From an uncultured Azospirillum sp. (GTDB taxonomy: Bacteria; Pseudomonadota; Alphaproteobacteria; RF32; CAG-239): 48,756 bases of DNA. The notes below the pieces were generated by a model. The model ran no database searches. It was not told where the DNA came from and worked only from the letters and a program-made list of their open reading frames with translations. Location of the stretch: positions 1 to 48,756 of the forward strand of contig UQMA01000010.1 in the NCBI GenBank assembly GCA_900542055.1, written 5' to 3'. Made by a program: the position numbers and the translations under genes. Positions 17,542 through 25,231 of the stretch are shown here, piece by piece (position 1 is the first letter of the stretch; each line of letters opens with the position of its first letter).

Positions 17542-18903
17542 ATGAAATTGAATATTAGAAAATTTTTGCTTTTAAGCACATTTTTGTTGATTAGCGGATG
17601 TGTCACAACAAACCGAACTCCTTCAGATTTGGCTACGGAACTAAACTATACGCAGGAAATTAAAGCCGAATATTCCGCTAATACAAACTGGTGGAAACAA
17701 TACAATAATGAAGAGCTTAACCGCTTAGTAGAAACCGCTTTAAAAAACAATCCCGATTATTTGAAAGCCGCTGTCAATATTGATAAAGAACTTTATAAAT
17801 TAGGCTTGTCGACATCTGATTTGTTTCCAACCCTAACAGCCGGAACAAACGCCTCTTCGCAAAGGAAAATCGACAGAAAGGATAACTTTTCAAGCAATTT
17901 TTCGGGTGAAGCGGGGTTAAATTACGAAGCTGATCTGTATGGAAAAATTCATAATCAATATCAGGCGCAAAAATTAGAATATCAAGCTACGGCTATGGAT
18001 CACGAAGCTGCCAGACTGACACTTGTTAATAGTGTTGTTGACTTATATTTTAATTTGGAATATTTGCAAAACGCCATCAATCTTACAGAAAAAAACATCA
18101 AAAATTATGAGCAAATCCGCAATGTGGCAAAAGCTAAATACAACGCAGGAAAAGCCGATAATGTCGAATTTTTGGAAGCAGAACAAAACCTTTTGTCTGA
18201 ACAAAACCGTTTGTTGGATTTGCAAACCGGATTTAAAGAAACGCAAACCAGTTTAAAAAATATTTTAGCTGTTAACAATGACGAAAAACTTGACTTAAAA
18301 TTCGGAGAAATACTTAACCAACCGGCACTCGGCGTAAATATTAATGTTCCGGTTGCCGTGTTGGCAACAAGACCGGATTTGATTTCAAGCCAATATAGAC
18401 TTGAAAAGGCATTTAAAAATTTGGAAACAGAAAATAAAAATTGGTATCCCAACATTTCGTTCAAAGGTGTATTATCGTCATCTTCAGACAAAGCCAGAAC
18501 CACTTTTGATTTTCCATATATTTTAGGAAGTGTCGGCGTTGATCTTCCGTTTTTGGATTGGAACCGAGTTAAAAATAATATTAAAATTTCAGAAGCCGAT
18601 TATGATTTGACCGTTTTGGAATTTAAGGACACATTAAATCAGGCGGTTAATGAAGTTATCTATTATTACTTTGCTTACGAGCAAGCTCAAAAGACTTTTG
18701 AAAACACAGAAAAAAACTACAAAAATGCCTCTCAGATTACCCGTTATTATCAAGAACGTTACAACAGCGGAAAAACTGAATTCAAAGATTTTCTGCAGGC
18801 GCTTTCCAGCGAAAATTCTTTGCGTAAAAACCTGTTAGAACAAAAATACCAACTTATAAAATATGAAAATTACGTCTACAAATCTATGGGAGGAAAATAC
18901 TAA
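17542..18903 (+). CDS. TolC/NodT-family outer-membrane efflux lipoprotein
   Basis: 453 residues from the ATG at 17542, two bases after the macB stop; a GTG at 17533 inside macB is a less likely start. A signal peptide ends in the lipobox LISGC at about residue 20. The motif TNWWKQYNNEELNRLVETAL opens the first OEP repeat and VAVLATRPDLISSQYRLEKA the second, both typical of NodT-type channels. Long amphipathic helices rich in Ala, Glu, Lys and Asn make the periplasmic tunnel. It completes a tripartite MacAB-TolC-like pump encoded in one operon. Confidence 0.9.
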   Translation: MKLNIRKFLLLSTFLLISGCVTTNRTPSDLATELNYTQEIKAEYSANTNWWKQYNNEELNRLVETALKNNPDYLKAAVNIDKELYKLGLSTSDLFPTLTAGTNASSQRKIDRKDNFSSNFSGEAGLNYEADLYGKIHNQYQAQKLEYQATAMDHEAARLTLVNSVVDLYFNLEYLQNAINLTEKNIKNYEQIRNVAKAKYNAGKADNVEFLEAEQNLLSEQNRLLDLQTGFKETQTSLKNILAVNNDEKLDLKFGEILNQPALGVNINVPVAVLATRPDLISSQYRLEKAFKNLETENKNWYPNISFKGVLSSSSDKARTTFDFPYILGSVGVDLPFLDWNRVKNNIKISEADYDLTVLEFKDTLNQAVNEVIYYYFAYEQAQKTFENTEKNYKNASQITRYYQERYNSGKTEFKDFLQALSSENSLRKNLLEQKYQLIKYENYVYKSMGGKY

Positions 18904-18951
18904 TCTCATCGGTTCGATATATAGTTTAAAGTTATGTTTTGTACAAAAAAC

Positions 18952-18981
18952 TTGACAAAATATTTTTAAATAATATATCAT
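18952..18981 (+). promoter_or_regulatory. Promoter of the first holin-like duplicated gene
   Basis: TTGACA at 18952-18957, 18-base spacer, TATCAT at 18976-18981, about 39 bases before the ATG at 19020. No clear Shine-Dalgarno is seen before that ATG. Confidence 0.55.
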
Positions 18982-19019
18982 TAAGGTACAAATTGATTAT
19001 TCACCTTAATTATTAAATT

Positions 19020-19523
19020 ATGATACGCAAAATTTTTACAGTCGGTAAACGCTATTGGATACCGGCGATCGGATGGTTCCTTTTTTTGGGATTTTTCAAT
19101 AACTGTGTTTTGTTTCCTTATTTCGAAATTAAAACCGTAGAATGGGGACAATTAATGACAGCTCTCGGTGTTATGCTGGCAATCAGCGGCGCACGTGATG
19201 TCGGATTAAAAAAAGAAAACGAAAATTCTGTCGTTATCAAAGAAGTTGACGGACATCAGACTGAAATTTATACAATAGGTAAACGCTATTGGATTCCAGC
19301 AATTGGTTGGTGTTTGGCTCTCGGCTTTTTTAACAACAGCGCCGTTTACCCTTTTGCAGATATAAAAATTGTCGAATGGGGACAGTTGTTAACCGGTTTG
19401 GCGGTTATGCTCGGTATAAGCGGAACGCGCGATGTCTTCCTCAACCGCAATAAAAAATTGGCGGAAAAGATTGGCAGTGCGATTTCTGAAACGAGTGAGG
19501 AAAAGAAGACTGAAGATAAATAA
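19020..19523 (+). CDS. Membrane protein with two tandem GTA-holin-like units
   Basis: 167 residues built from two copies of one unit of about 57 residues with a 78-codon period. Unit 1 begins KRYWIPAIGWFLFLGFFNN at residue 10 and unit 2 begins KRYWIPAIGWCLALGFFNN at residue 88. Each unit ends with a WGQL...ISGxRD block. Each has two hydrophobic segments, so four membrane passes are expected. The unit pattern (GW, a short loop with Pro, W-x-E/Q-L, then a helix ending in G-x-R) recalls the three-pass holins of gene-transfer agents (PF11351-like). The last 25 residues are Lys/Glu-rich. No phage or GTA genes are nearby, so the lysis role is only a similarity-based suggestion. Confidence 0.6.
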   Translation: MIRKIFTVGKRYWIPAIGWFLFLGFFNNCVLFPYFEIKTVEWGQLMTALGVMLAISGARDVGLKKENENSVVIKEVDGHQTEIYTIGKRYWIPAIGWCLALGFFNNSAVYPFADIKIVEWGQLLTGLAVMLGISGTRDVFLNRNKKLAEKIGSAISETSEEKKTEDK

Positions 19524-19537
19524 ATGTTTTCTGGTAT

Positions 19538-19576
19538 CAAAAAAAGAGCAGGTTTTAACACCTGCTCTTTTTTTTG
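19538..19576 (+). terminator. Terminator between the two holin-like genes
   Basis: AAAAAGAGCAGGT-TTTAA-CACCTGCTCTTTTT, followed by further T residues. Confidence 0.92.
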
Positions 19577-19586
19577 ACAATAAAAC

Positions 19587-19615
19587 TTGACAAAAATCAG
19601 CTTTAATGCCATCAT
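19587..19615 (+). promoter_or_regulatory. Possible promoter of the second holin-like gene
   Basis: Perfect TTGACA at 19587-19592, 17-base spacer, CATCAT at 19610-19615, echoing the TATCAT of the paralog's promoter. The -10 is weak. Confidence 0.35.
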
Positions 19616-19678
19616 TTTAGCTAGAAAACAAATCATTATATATATATTATGGACGTTAGAAATTCAGTTGAGAGAATC

Positions 19679-20245
19679 ATGACTAAGAAGTTGTGGATCT
19701 CAGCAGTTGGTTTTGTACTCGCTATCGGGTATATGATGAACTGCATCGTTGAACCTTCAAACAATGGGGCTGTAAGATTAATTTCATGGGATGAGCTTAA
19801 TCGCGCACTACTCATTTTATTAGTCATCAGCGGAACTCGCGACATTACGCTAAACGGTTTAAAATTGTTAGGCGGACGTCTTTCAATCAAAAACGCAAAA
19901 GAATGCACCAATCCAGATTGCCAACCTTTCCGAAAAGCGGTTAAACGCTATTGGATTCCGGTAGTCGGCTGGGCTTTAGTTGGTGGTTTTGTTATGAACT
20001 GTATAGTGTGGCCTTTGGTTCCGACAGTAACTATTGTTTCGTGGGATGAGCTTACAACAGCTTTGTTGATTGTACTGATTATTTCAGGCGGACGCGATAT
20101 TACCTTGAGCGGTGTTAAGCTTCTCGGCGGTAAAATATCCATCAAAACGCCTAAATGCACACATCAAAACTGCCAGCTCAAAAAGAAAGCTGAAAACAAA
20201 ACTTCTGCCGATAAAAATCCTGATAAGGAAAATAATCGACAGTAA
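19679..20245 (+). CDS. Paralogous membrane protein with two holin-like units and CxxxxC tails
   Basis: 188 residues from the ATG at 19679, preferred because GAGAGA precedes it; an in-frame ATG at 19649 has no ribosome-binding site. Units begin KKLWISAVGFVLAIGYMMN and KRYWIPVVGWALVGGFVMN, 86 codons apart, each with two hydrophobic segments and an ISGxRD end. Each unit is followed by a soluble stretch with a C-x4-C pair (ECTNPDCQ and KCTHQNCQ), absent from the upstream paralog. The C-terminus is Lys/Asn/Asp-rich. A GTA-holin-like origin is suspected; the function is unknown, and the separate promoter and terminator suggest independent expression from its neighbour. Confidence 0.6.
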   Translation: MTKKLWISAVGFVLAIGYMMNCIVEPSNNGAVRLISWDELNRALLILLVISGTRDITLNGLKLLGGRLSIKNAKECTNPDCQPFRKAVKRYWIPVVGWALVGGFVMNCIVWPLVPTVTIVSWDELTTALLIVLIISGGRDITLSGVKLLGGKISIKTPKCTHQNCQLKKKAENKTSADKNPDKENNRQ

Positions 20246-20253
20246 GGTACTAC

Positions 20254-20290
20254 AAAGAGGAAAGACGAAAGTCTTTCCTCTTATTTTTTT
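20254..20290. terminator. Bidirectional terminator between convergent genes
   Basis: AAGAGGAAAGAC-GAAA-GTCTTTCCTCTT with T-rich sequence on the plus side and A-rich sequence on the other. It overlaps the last codons of the minus-strand AlkD-like gene. Confidence 0.8.
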
Positions 20291-20988
20291 AATTTACGCA
20301 CCCGTTCTTTATCACAGGAGGATATTTTCAAAGATTCGTAAATTTTTCGGATGGCTTTGTTCTGAACTTCTTTCTCCAAGAGATTATTCTCCAAAAATTT
20401 TTCGGTTTGCACAGGAAAATGAGCATAAATTTCAGCAATAGCCCAGCCAACCGCCATTTGAGCGTAATACCCCGAAAAATGTTTTTTATTTAATACTTCA
20501 AATATTTCATCTAAATAATCTTCAGCAATAAAATGCGATAAAATCATAACCACACCGAAACGCACGGTAAACTCATCATCTGAATCGGCATATTTTTTCA
20601 CCCACGGCCACCATTTCCAACGTTCCGCCTTAACTTGCTTTATATTAGCGCAGACGCTGTCACAAACAGACCAATTATTTATTTTACCGATAAATTGTTC
20701 CAATTTTTGCTGTTTTTCCAAAGCTGTTTCTTTTATCAAAGCAATAACAAGTCCATGCAGCATAATTTCTTCAAAACTGTCATCACCGGCGATTTTCAAA
20801 TAGCTTTGCCAATTTCCTTTTGCTATTTGCGCTGCAAAATGTTGAATTATAGGACGTTTTACCCCTTTAACATTTGTTATCCCCGGAAGCAGAGAGGAAG
20901 CAAATTTTTGATATTTCGGATCGCTGTTTTGACAGATCCAATTTTTTATTTTTTCCGATGTATAGTCTTCTTCAAATCTACCAATCAT
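20281..20988 (-). CDS. AlkD-like DNA alkylation repair protein (HEAT-like repeats)
   Basis: 235 residues from the ATG at 20988, with AAAGGG eight bases upstream; a TTG six bases earlier is less likely. The all-helical repeat pattern, the central NNWSVCDSVC segment (Trp and Asp as in AlkD active sites), ERWKWWPWVKKYADS and the late GYYAQMAVGWAIAE match the AlkD family (COG4912), which removes N3- and N7-alkylated purines without base flipping. Length is typical. It is transcribed away from the acyltransferase fusion gene, so the two share a divergent control region. Glycosylase activity is inferred from family membership. Confidence 0.8.
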   Translation of the reverse strand: MIGRFEEDYTSEKIKNWICQNSDPKYQKFASSLLPGITNVKGVKRPIIQHFAAQIAKGNWQSYLKIAGDDSFEEIMLHGLVIALIKETALEKQQKLEQFIGKINNWSVCDSVCANIKQVKAERWKWWPWVKKYADSDDEFTVRFGVVMILSHFIAEDYLDEIFEVLNKKHFSGYYAQMAVGWAIAEIYAHFPVQTEKFLENNLLEKEVQNKAIRKIYESLKISSCDKERVRKLKK

Positions 20989-21069
20989 TTGCAAAACCCT
21001 TTAATTCTTGACAGCTGCAAGTTTATAATGTTTTATTTTTTATGCAATTATATTTCATAGGAGAACGGC

Positions 21070-24000
21070 ATGAATTTGCTTAAGACAAAGCGCTTTTTAC
21101 CTTTGCTCATTACACAATTTTTAGGAGCGCTGAACGATAATCTATTTAAAAATGCTCTTTTGACATTAGTGGCAATAAAAATGTCCGAACAGTCCGGAAT
21201 TCTGTCAAATATAATAGCAGGATTGTTCATTCTGCCGTTTTTCTTGTTTTCAGCAACTGCCGGCGAATTAGCCGATAAATATTCCCGCAATAAAATTGCC
21301 AGAATATTAAAAATCGTTGAATTGGCATTAATGCTTTGCGTTGCCATAGCTTGGTTTGCTAAAAGTTTGCCTCTGCTGGTGGCGATTTTAGCATTAATGG
21401 GAGCTCAATCATCTTTTTTTGGCCCTGTAAAATATTCTTTGCTGCCGCAGCAATTGAAGCCGGAAGAACTTATTACCGGAAATGCTTACATTGAAAGCAC
21501 AACATATATGGCGATTTTATTAGGTCTTATTTTAGGGACATTGCTTCCTATTGAAGGAACGATTTTGTTGCTTATTTTATTAGCTGCGGCCGGTTTGGCT
21601 TCTTCGTGTTTTATTCCCGATGCTCCGGCTCCGCGTCCAAACATAAAAGTGAAAAAAAATATATTCGCAGCCACCGGCGCAAATTTCCGCTTTTTACGTA
21701 AACATAAAATTGTTTTTAAAAGTGTTCTCGGCGCCACTTGGTTTTGGATTATCGGCGCATTGGTTGCAGTGCAGGTATATCCGATTTGCAGCCAAATTCT
21801 CAATACGTCAAAAGGCGTTATTACTTTCTTTCTGATTTTGTTTTCGCTCGGGGTTGCCATTGGTTCTTATGCTTGCAACAAAATATTAAAAGGTTTTATT
21901 CATGCAACTTATGTTCCTTTAGGAGCCGTCGGCATGGCTGCTTGCCTTTATCTTATTTATTTGTTCACTAATAACTATCCCACACCGCAAACAACCGTCT
22001 ATTTCATGGATTTTTTCAGCCAACCGCATGCTTTGGGAATAAGTTTGAGTTTGTTTATGTTAGCTTTTTGGGGCGGTTTGTATATCATTCCATTAAACGC
22101 CATAATGCAGACACGGGCTCCTAAAGCTTATGTAGCTACGGTTATTGCCGGCAACAACATAATGAATGCTCTTGGAATGGCGGGAGTGGCCGTTTTTGCC
22201 ACAGCCTTTCTTGCCTGCGGCTTTAGTTTACCGAATCTTTTTTTAACTATGGCCATTATCAGTACCGGCGTAGCTTTTTACATATGCAGCCTGCTGCCCG
22301 ATGCTTTAACCCGTTCTCTGCTGCAAAGCATTTTGTCTTTTTTATTTCACAGTAGGGTAAAGGGGCTGGCAAATTTTCGCAAAGCTGGCAAAAGAGTATT
22401 AATTATTGCCAATCATGTATCATTATTAGACGGAGTATTAATTGCCGCATTTATGCCTGAACGTATAACTTTTGCAATCAATACCGAATGGGCCAATAAA
22501 TGGTTTATGCCCATCGTTCGGCTGCTGGTCGATTTTTATCCCGTTGACTCGCGCAGTCCGCTTTCTGTCCGCAGTTTGATTGAAGAGCTGAAAAAAAATA
22601 AAAAAATTATGATTTTTCCCGAGGGACGCATTACTGTGACCGGCTCAATGATGAAAATATATGAAGGTGCCGGTATCATAGCTCAAAAAGCCGGCGCGAA
22701 AATATTGCCGGTTAGAATCGACGGAGCTCAATATTCAAAATTATCTTATCTGAAAAATAAAATACGCACCCGTTTTTTTCCGAAAATCAGCCTTAATATT
22801 TTAGAACCTCAACGCTTTGTAATTGATGAAAATATACCAAGACGCGAATATCGGCGAATCATTTCGCAAAAACTTTATGATATAATGGCAGATATGATTT
22901 ATAAAACTTCCCACATTGATGAAAATATCTTCCATTCGCTGTTAGACACAGCCAAAGTTTTAGGAAAAAATCATATTATCGCCGAAGATACAAACCGAAA
23001 ACCGCAGGCTTTCAGTTCTTTTATCCTTAAAAGCTATGTTTTGGGAACAGCTTTTAAGCAAAACTTTGTAAAAGAAGATAAAATAGGTTTAATGCTTCCT
23101 AATGTATTGGCAAATGTTGTCAGTTTTTTTGCTCTGCAATATGCAGATATAACACCGGCCATGCTTAATTTTACATTGGGGATTAAACCTTTTTCAGAAG
23201 CGATAAAAGCCATTAAATTACAAACAGTTATAACATCTCACACTTTTATAGAACAGGCTAAATTGGAAAGGTTGGAACTGGCGCTGTTTAACATGGGCAT
23301 AAAAATTATTTATCTCGAAGATTTTGCAAAAAGAATAAATTTTTCCTGCAAAATAAAAGGAATAAAAAATTATCTTTTACAGAAACGCCCGCTAAAAAAA
23401 GCGGATGAAACAGCCGTGATTTTGTTTACCTCAGGTTCAGAAGGAACACCTAAAGCCGTTTTCCTGTCTCACAAAAATCTACAGGCAAACCGTTATCAAA
23501 TTGCCAGCGTTATTCCTTTTAATTCAGGAGATATTGTATTTAACGCTTTACCGATGTTCCATTCTTTCGGATTAAGCGTTGCCACAGTGCTGCCCATTTT
23601 GTTTGGAGTAAAAGTTTTTCTCTATCCTTCTCCCCTGCACTACCGTATCGTTCCGGAGCTTTGTTATGATACTATGGCCACTGTGATTTTTGGAACAGAT
23701 ACATTTTTTGCAGGTTATGGAAAGATGGCAAATCCCTATGACTTCTTTGCTTTAAAATATGCGGTCATCGGGGGCGAAAAGCTCAAAACAACAACTGCAA
23801 ATTTATGGATGAAAAAATTCGGAATCCGCATTCTGGAAGGATACGGCGCAACTGAAACTTCTCCGGTTTTAACTATAAACACCCCCATGCATTATCGCGA
23901 GGAAAGCGTCGGACGCTTTATGCCGGGGATATCTTATCGGTTAGAAAATGTGGCCGGCGTTACTGAGGGCAAACGCTTGTTTGTTAAAGGCGACAATATT

Positions 24001-24429
24001 ATGCAAGGTTATATGAAAGCTGATAATCCTGAAAAATTGCAGCCTTTGGAAAACGGATGGTATGATACGGGGGATATTGTTCATATTGATGAAAGCGGAT
24101 ATGTTTTTATTCAGGGACGCGCTAAAAGATTTGCAAAAATCGGCGGAGAAATGGTTTCTTTAACCGCAGTAGAACAAATCTTAGATAAATTGTATCCTCA
24201 AGCAATACAGGGAATTTTAACTTTGCCTGATGAGAAAAAAGGAGAACAGTTGGTTTTGATGACCAATAACGAAACAGCTAATCTGGCATCAATCCGCGAA
24301 TATTTCAAACTTCAGGGATTAAGTGAACTTTGGATGCCTAAAAAAGTTATATACCTTAAAAATCCGCCGGTTTTAGGCAGCGGCAAATTTGATTATATAA
24401 AAGCTGCTGAGTTATTAACCAACCAGTAA
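21070..24429 (+). CDS. aas: LplT-PlsC-Aas fusion: lysophospholipid transporter / acyltransferase / acyl-ACP synthetase
   Basis: 1119 residues, ATG preceded by AGGAGA. Residues about 1-415 are an MFS transporter like LplT (TQFLGALNDNLFKNAL). Residues about 420-620 are a PlsC-type acyltransferase with NHVSLLDG (HX4D) and FPEGRITVTGS. Residues about 640-1119 are an AMP-forming acyl-ACP synthetase with LFTSGSEGTPKAVFLSHKN, GYGATETSP, YDTGDIVHIDESGY and RAKRFAKIGGEMVS. In E. coli LplT and Aas are separate neighbouring proteins that import and re-acylate lysophosphatidylethanolamine. The single-chain form occurs in several Proteobacteria. Monocistronic, with its own terminator. Confidence 0.93.
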   Translation: MNLLKTKRFLPLLITQFLGALNDNLFKNALLTLVAIKMSEQSGILSNIIAGLFILPFFLFSATAGELADKYSRNKIARILKIVELALMLCVAIAWFAKSLPLLVAILALMGAQSSFFGPVKYSLLPQQLKPEELITGNAYIESTTYMAILLGLILGTLLPIEGTILLLILLAAAGLASSCFIPDAPAPRPNIKVKKNIFAATGANFRFLRKHKIVFKSVLGATWFWIIGALVAVQVYPICSQILNTSKGVITFFLILFSLGVAIGSYACNKILKGFIHATYVPLGAVGMAACLYLIYLFTNNYPTPQTTVYFMDFFSQPHALGISLSLFMLAFWGGLYIIPLNAIMQTRAPKAYVATVIAGNNIMNALGMAGVAVFATAFLACGFSLPNLFLTMAIISTGVAFYICSLLPDALTRSLLQSILSFLFHSRVKGLANFRKAGKRVLIIANHVSLLDGVLIAAFMPERITFAINTEWANKWFMPIVRLLVDFYPVDSRSPLSVRSLIEELKKNKKIMIFPEGRITVTGSMMKIYEGAGIIAQKAGAKILPVRIDGAQYSKLSYLKNKIRTRFFPKISLNILEPQRFVIDENIPRREYRRIISQKLYDIMADMIYKTSHIDENIFHSLLDTAKVLGKNHIIAEDTNRKPQAFSSFILKSYVLGTAFKQNFVKEDKIGLMLPNVLANVVSFFALQYADITPAMLNFTLGIKPFSEAIKAIKLQTVITSHTFIEQAKLERLELALFNMGIKIIYLEDFAKRINFSCKIKGIKNYLLQKRPLKKADETAVILFTSGSEGTPKAVFLSHKNLQANRYQIASVIPFNSGDIVFNALPMFHSFGLSVATVLPILFGVKVFLYPSPLHYRIVPELCYDTMATVIFGTDTFFAGYGKMANPYDFFALKYAVIGGEKLKTTTANLWMKKFGIRILEGYGATETSPVLTINTPMHYREESVGRFMPGISYRLENVAGVTEGKRLFVKGDNIMQGYMKADNPEKLQPLENGWYDTGDIVHIDESGYVFIQGRAKRFAKIGGEMVSLTAVEQILDKLYPQAIQGILTLPDEKKGEQLVLMTNNETANLASIREYFKLQGLSELWMPKKVIYLKNPPVLGSGKFDYIKAAELLTNQ

Positions 24430-24431
24430 AG

Positions 24432-24467
24432 CAAAAGCCTCTCTTTTATAAAAAGAGAGGCTTTTAA
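24432..24467. terminator. Bidirectional terminator between convergent genes
   Basis: AAAAGCCTCTCTTTT-ATAA-AAAGAGAGGCTTTT, a near-perfect stem serving the fusion gene and the convergent unknown gene. Confidence 0.88.
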
Positions 24468-24472
24468 ATACA

Positions 24473-25159
24473 TTATAAATCAGACTTGACAATTCTCATT
24501 CTGCTAACGGCTTTGTTAACATATAAATGTTTATCTTCGTCTTCATAAAGCTGCCAAAGCTCATCACCGTGAAGAAAAACTTCTCCAGGGTAGACAAACT
24601 CCCAATTCAGGCTATTTTCCGGCACGCTGTCCAAAATTGGCAAATCGCAGAAAAAAATAGGCATACATGAATAAGGCTCGTCTTCGTCCTCTGGTGAATC
24701 AACATACCAAAACGGTGCCAAATATTCATTTTTAGCTCCGATTTTATAAAGTTTGACCACAGAAATCGACTGATATTTTTTGCCGACTGCATCCAAACCT
24801 CCGCAAACTTCACCTTCATGAGGCAAAGCGGTCATCTCACGAATAACCAACTTTAGTTCTTTGTTTCTAAGCAAAACATAAGTTCGATTGTTAAAAACAA
24901 AGCGACTGCCCGAACTAAGCACTGTAAAAGAAATTAACTGTGTTTCGTCCTTATTTTCAAAGGCGCTAACCACATGATAATTTTCGCCTATTAAACAGCC
25001 CCAACACAAAACATCGCCCTTTTGAGTTTCGGCAATACCAAATTCGACTTTTCCATTCAAACCTTCTGCCTGAAAAAAGCGCAAAGCTTCTACATAAGAA
25101 GGAATAACACACTCATTTCCAACCGGAACGGTGTATTCGTTTATCCGCATTGGTTTCAT
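24473..25159 (-). CDS. Hypothetical acidic protein
   Basis: 228 residues, no signal peptide or membrane segment. The predicted pattern is mostly beta with an acidic insertion (YVDSPEDEDEPYS) and several Trp/Cys residues (GDVLCWGCLIGE). I do not recognise the family. The ATG at 25159 has no strong ribosome-binding site; ATG at 25150 is an alternative. It is convergent with the acyltransferase fusion and 72 bases downstream of the antiporter gene on the same strand, so read-through from it is possible. Confidence 0.55.
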   Translation of the reverse strand: MKPMRINEYTVPVGNECVIPSYVEALRFFQAEGLNGKVEFGIAETQKGDVLCWGCLIGENYHVVSAFENKDETQLISFTVLSSGSRFVFNNRTYVLLRNKELKLVIREMTALPHEGEVCGGLDAVGKKYQSISVVKLYKIGAKNEYLAPFWYVDSPEDEDEPYSCMPIFFCDLPILDSVPENSLNWEFVYPGEVFLHGDELWQLYEDEDKHLYVNKAVSRMRIVKSDL

Positions 25160-25231
25160 AATTGTATGTATTAAAGTTAATAATTCTTTGCTGTATATAT
25201 TTTATACTTTTTATTGATAAAAGCAAATATT

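Larger units (their letters stand above)
19044..20115 (+). repeat. Four diverged copies of one holin-like coding unit
   Basis: Units start near 19047, 19281, 19685 and 19943. Three carry an almost identical nucleotide core AAACGCTATTGGAT. Shared protein pattern: K-[RK]-x-W-I-x3-G, then N-x3-P, W-[DG]-[EQ]-L and I-S-G-x-R-D. Two units make each of two adjacent genes, suggesting internal duplication followed by gene duplication, or the reverse. Confidence 0.75.

Noticed and set aside
21008..21029. TTGACA with TATAAT upstream of the acyltransferase fusion as a promoter
   Set aside because: The spacer is only 10 bases, too short for sigma70.
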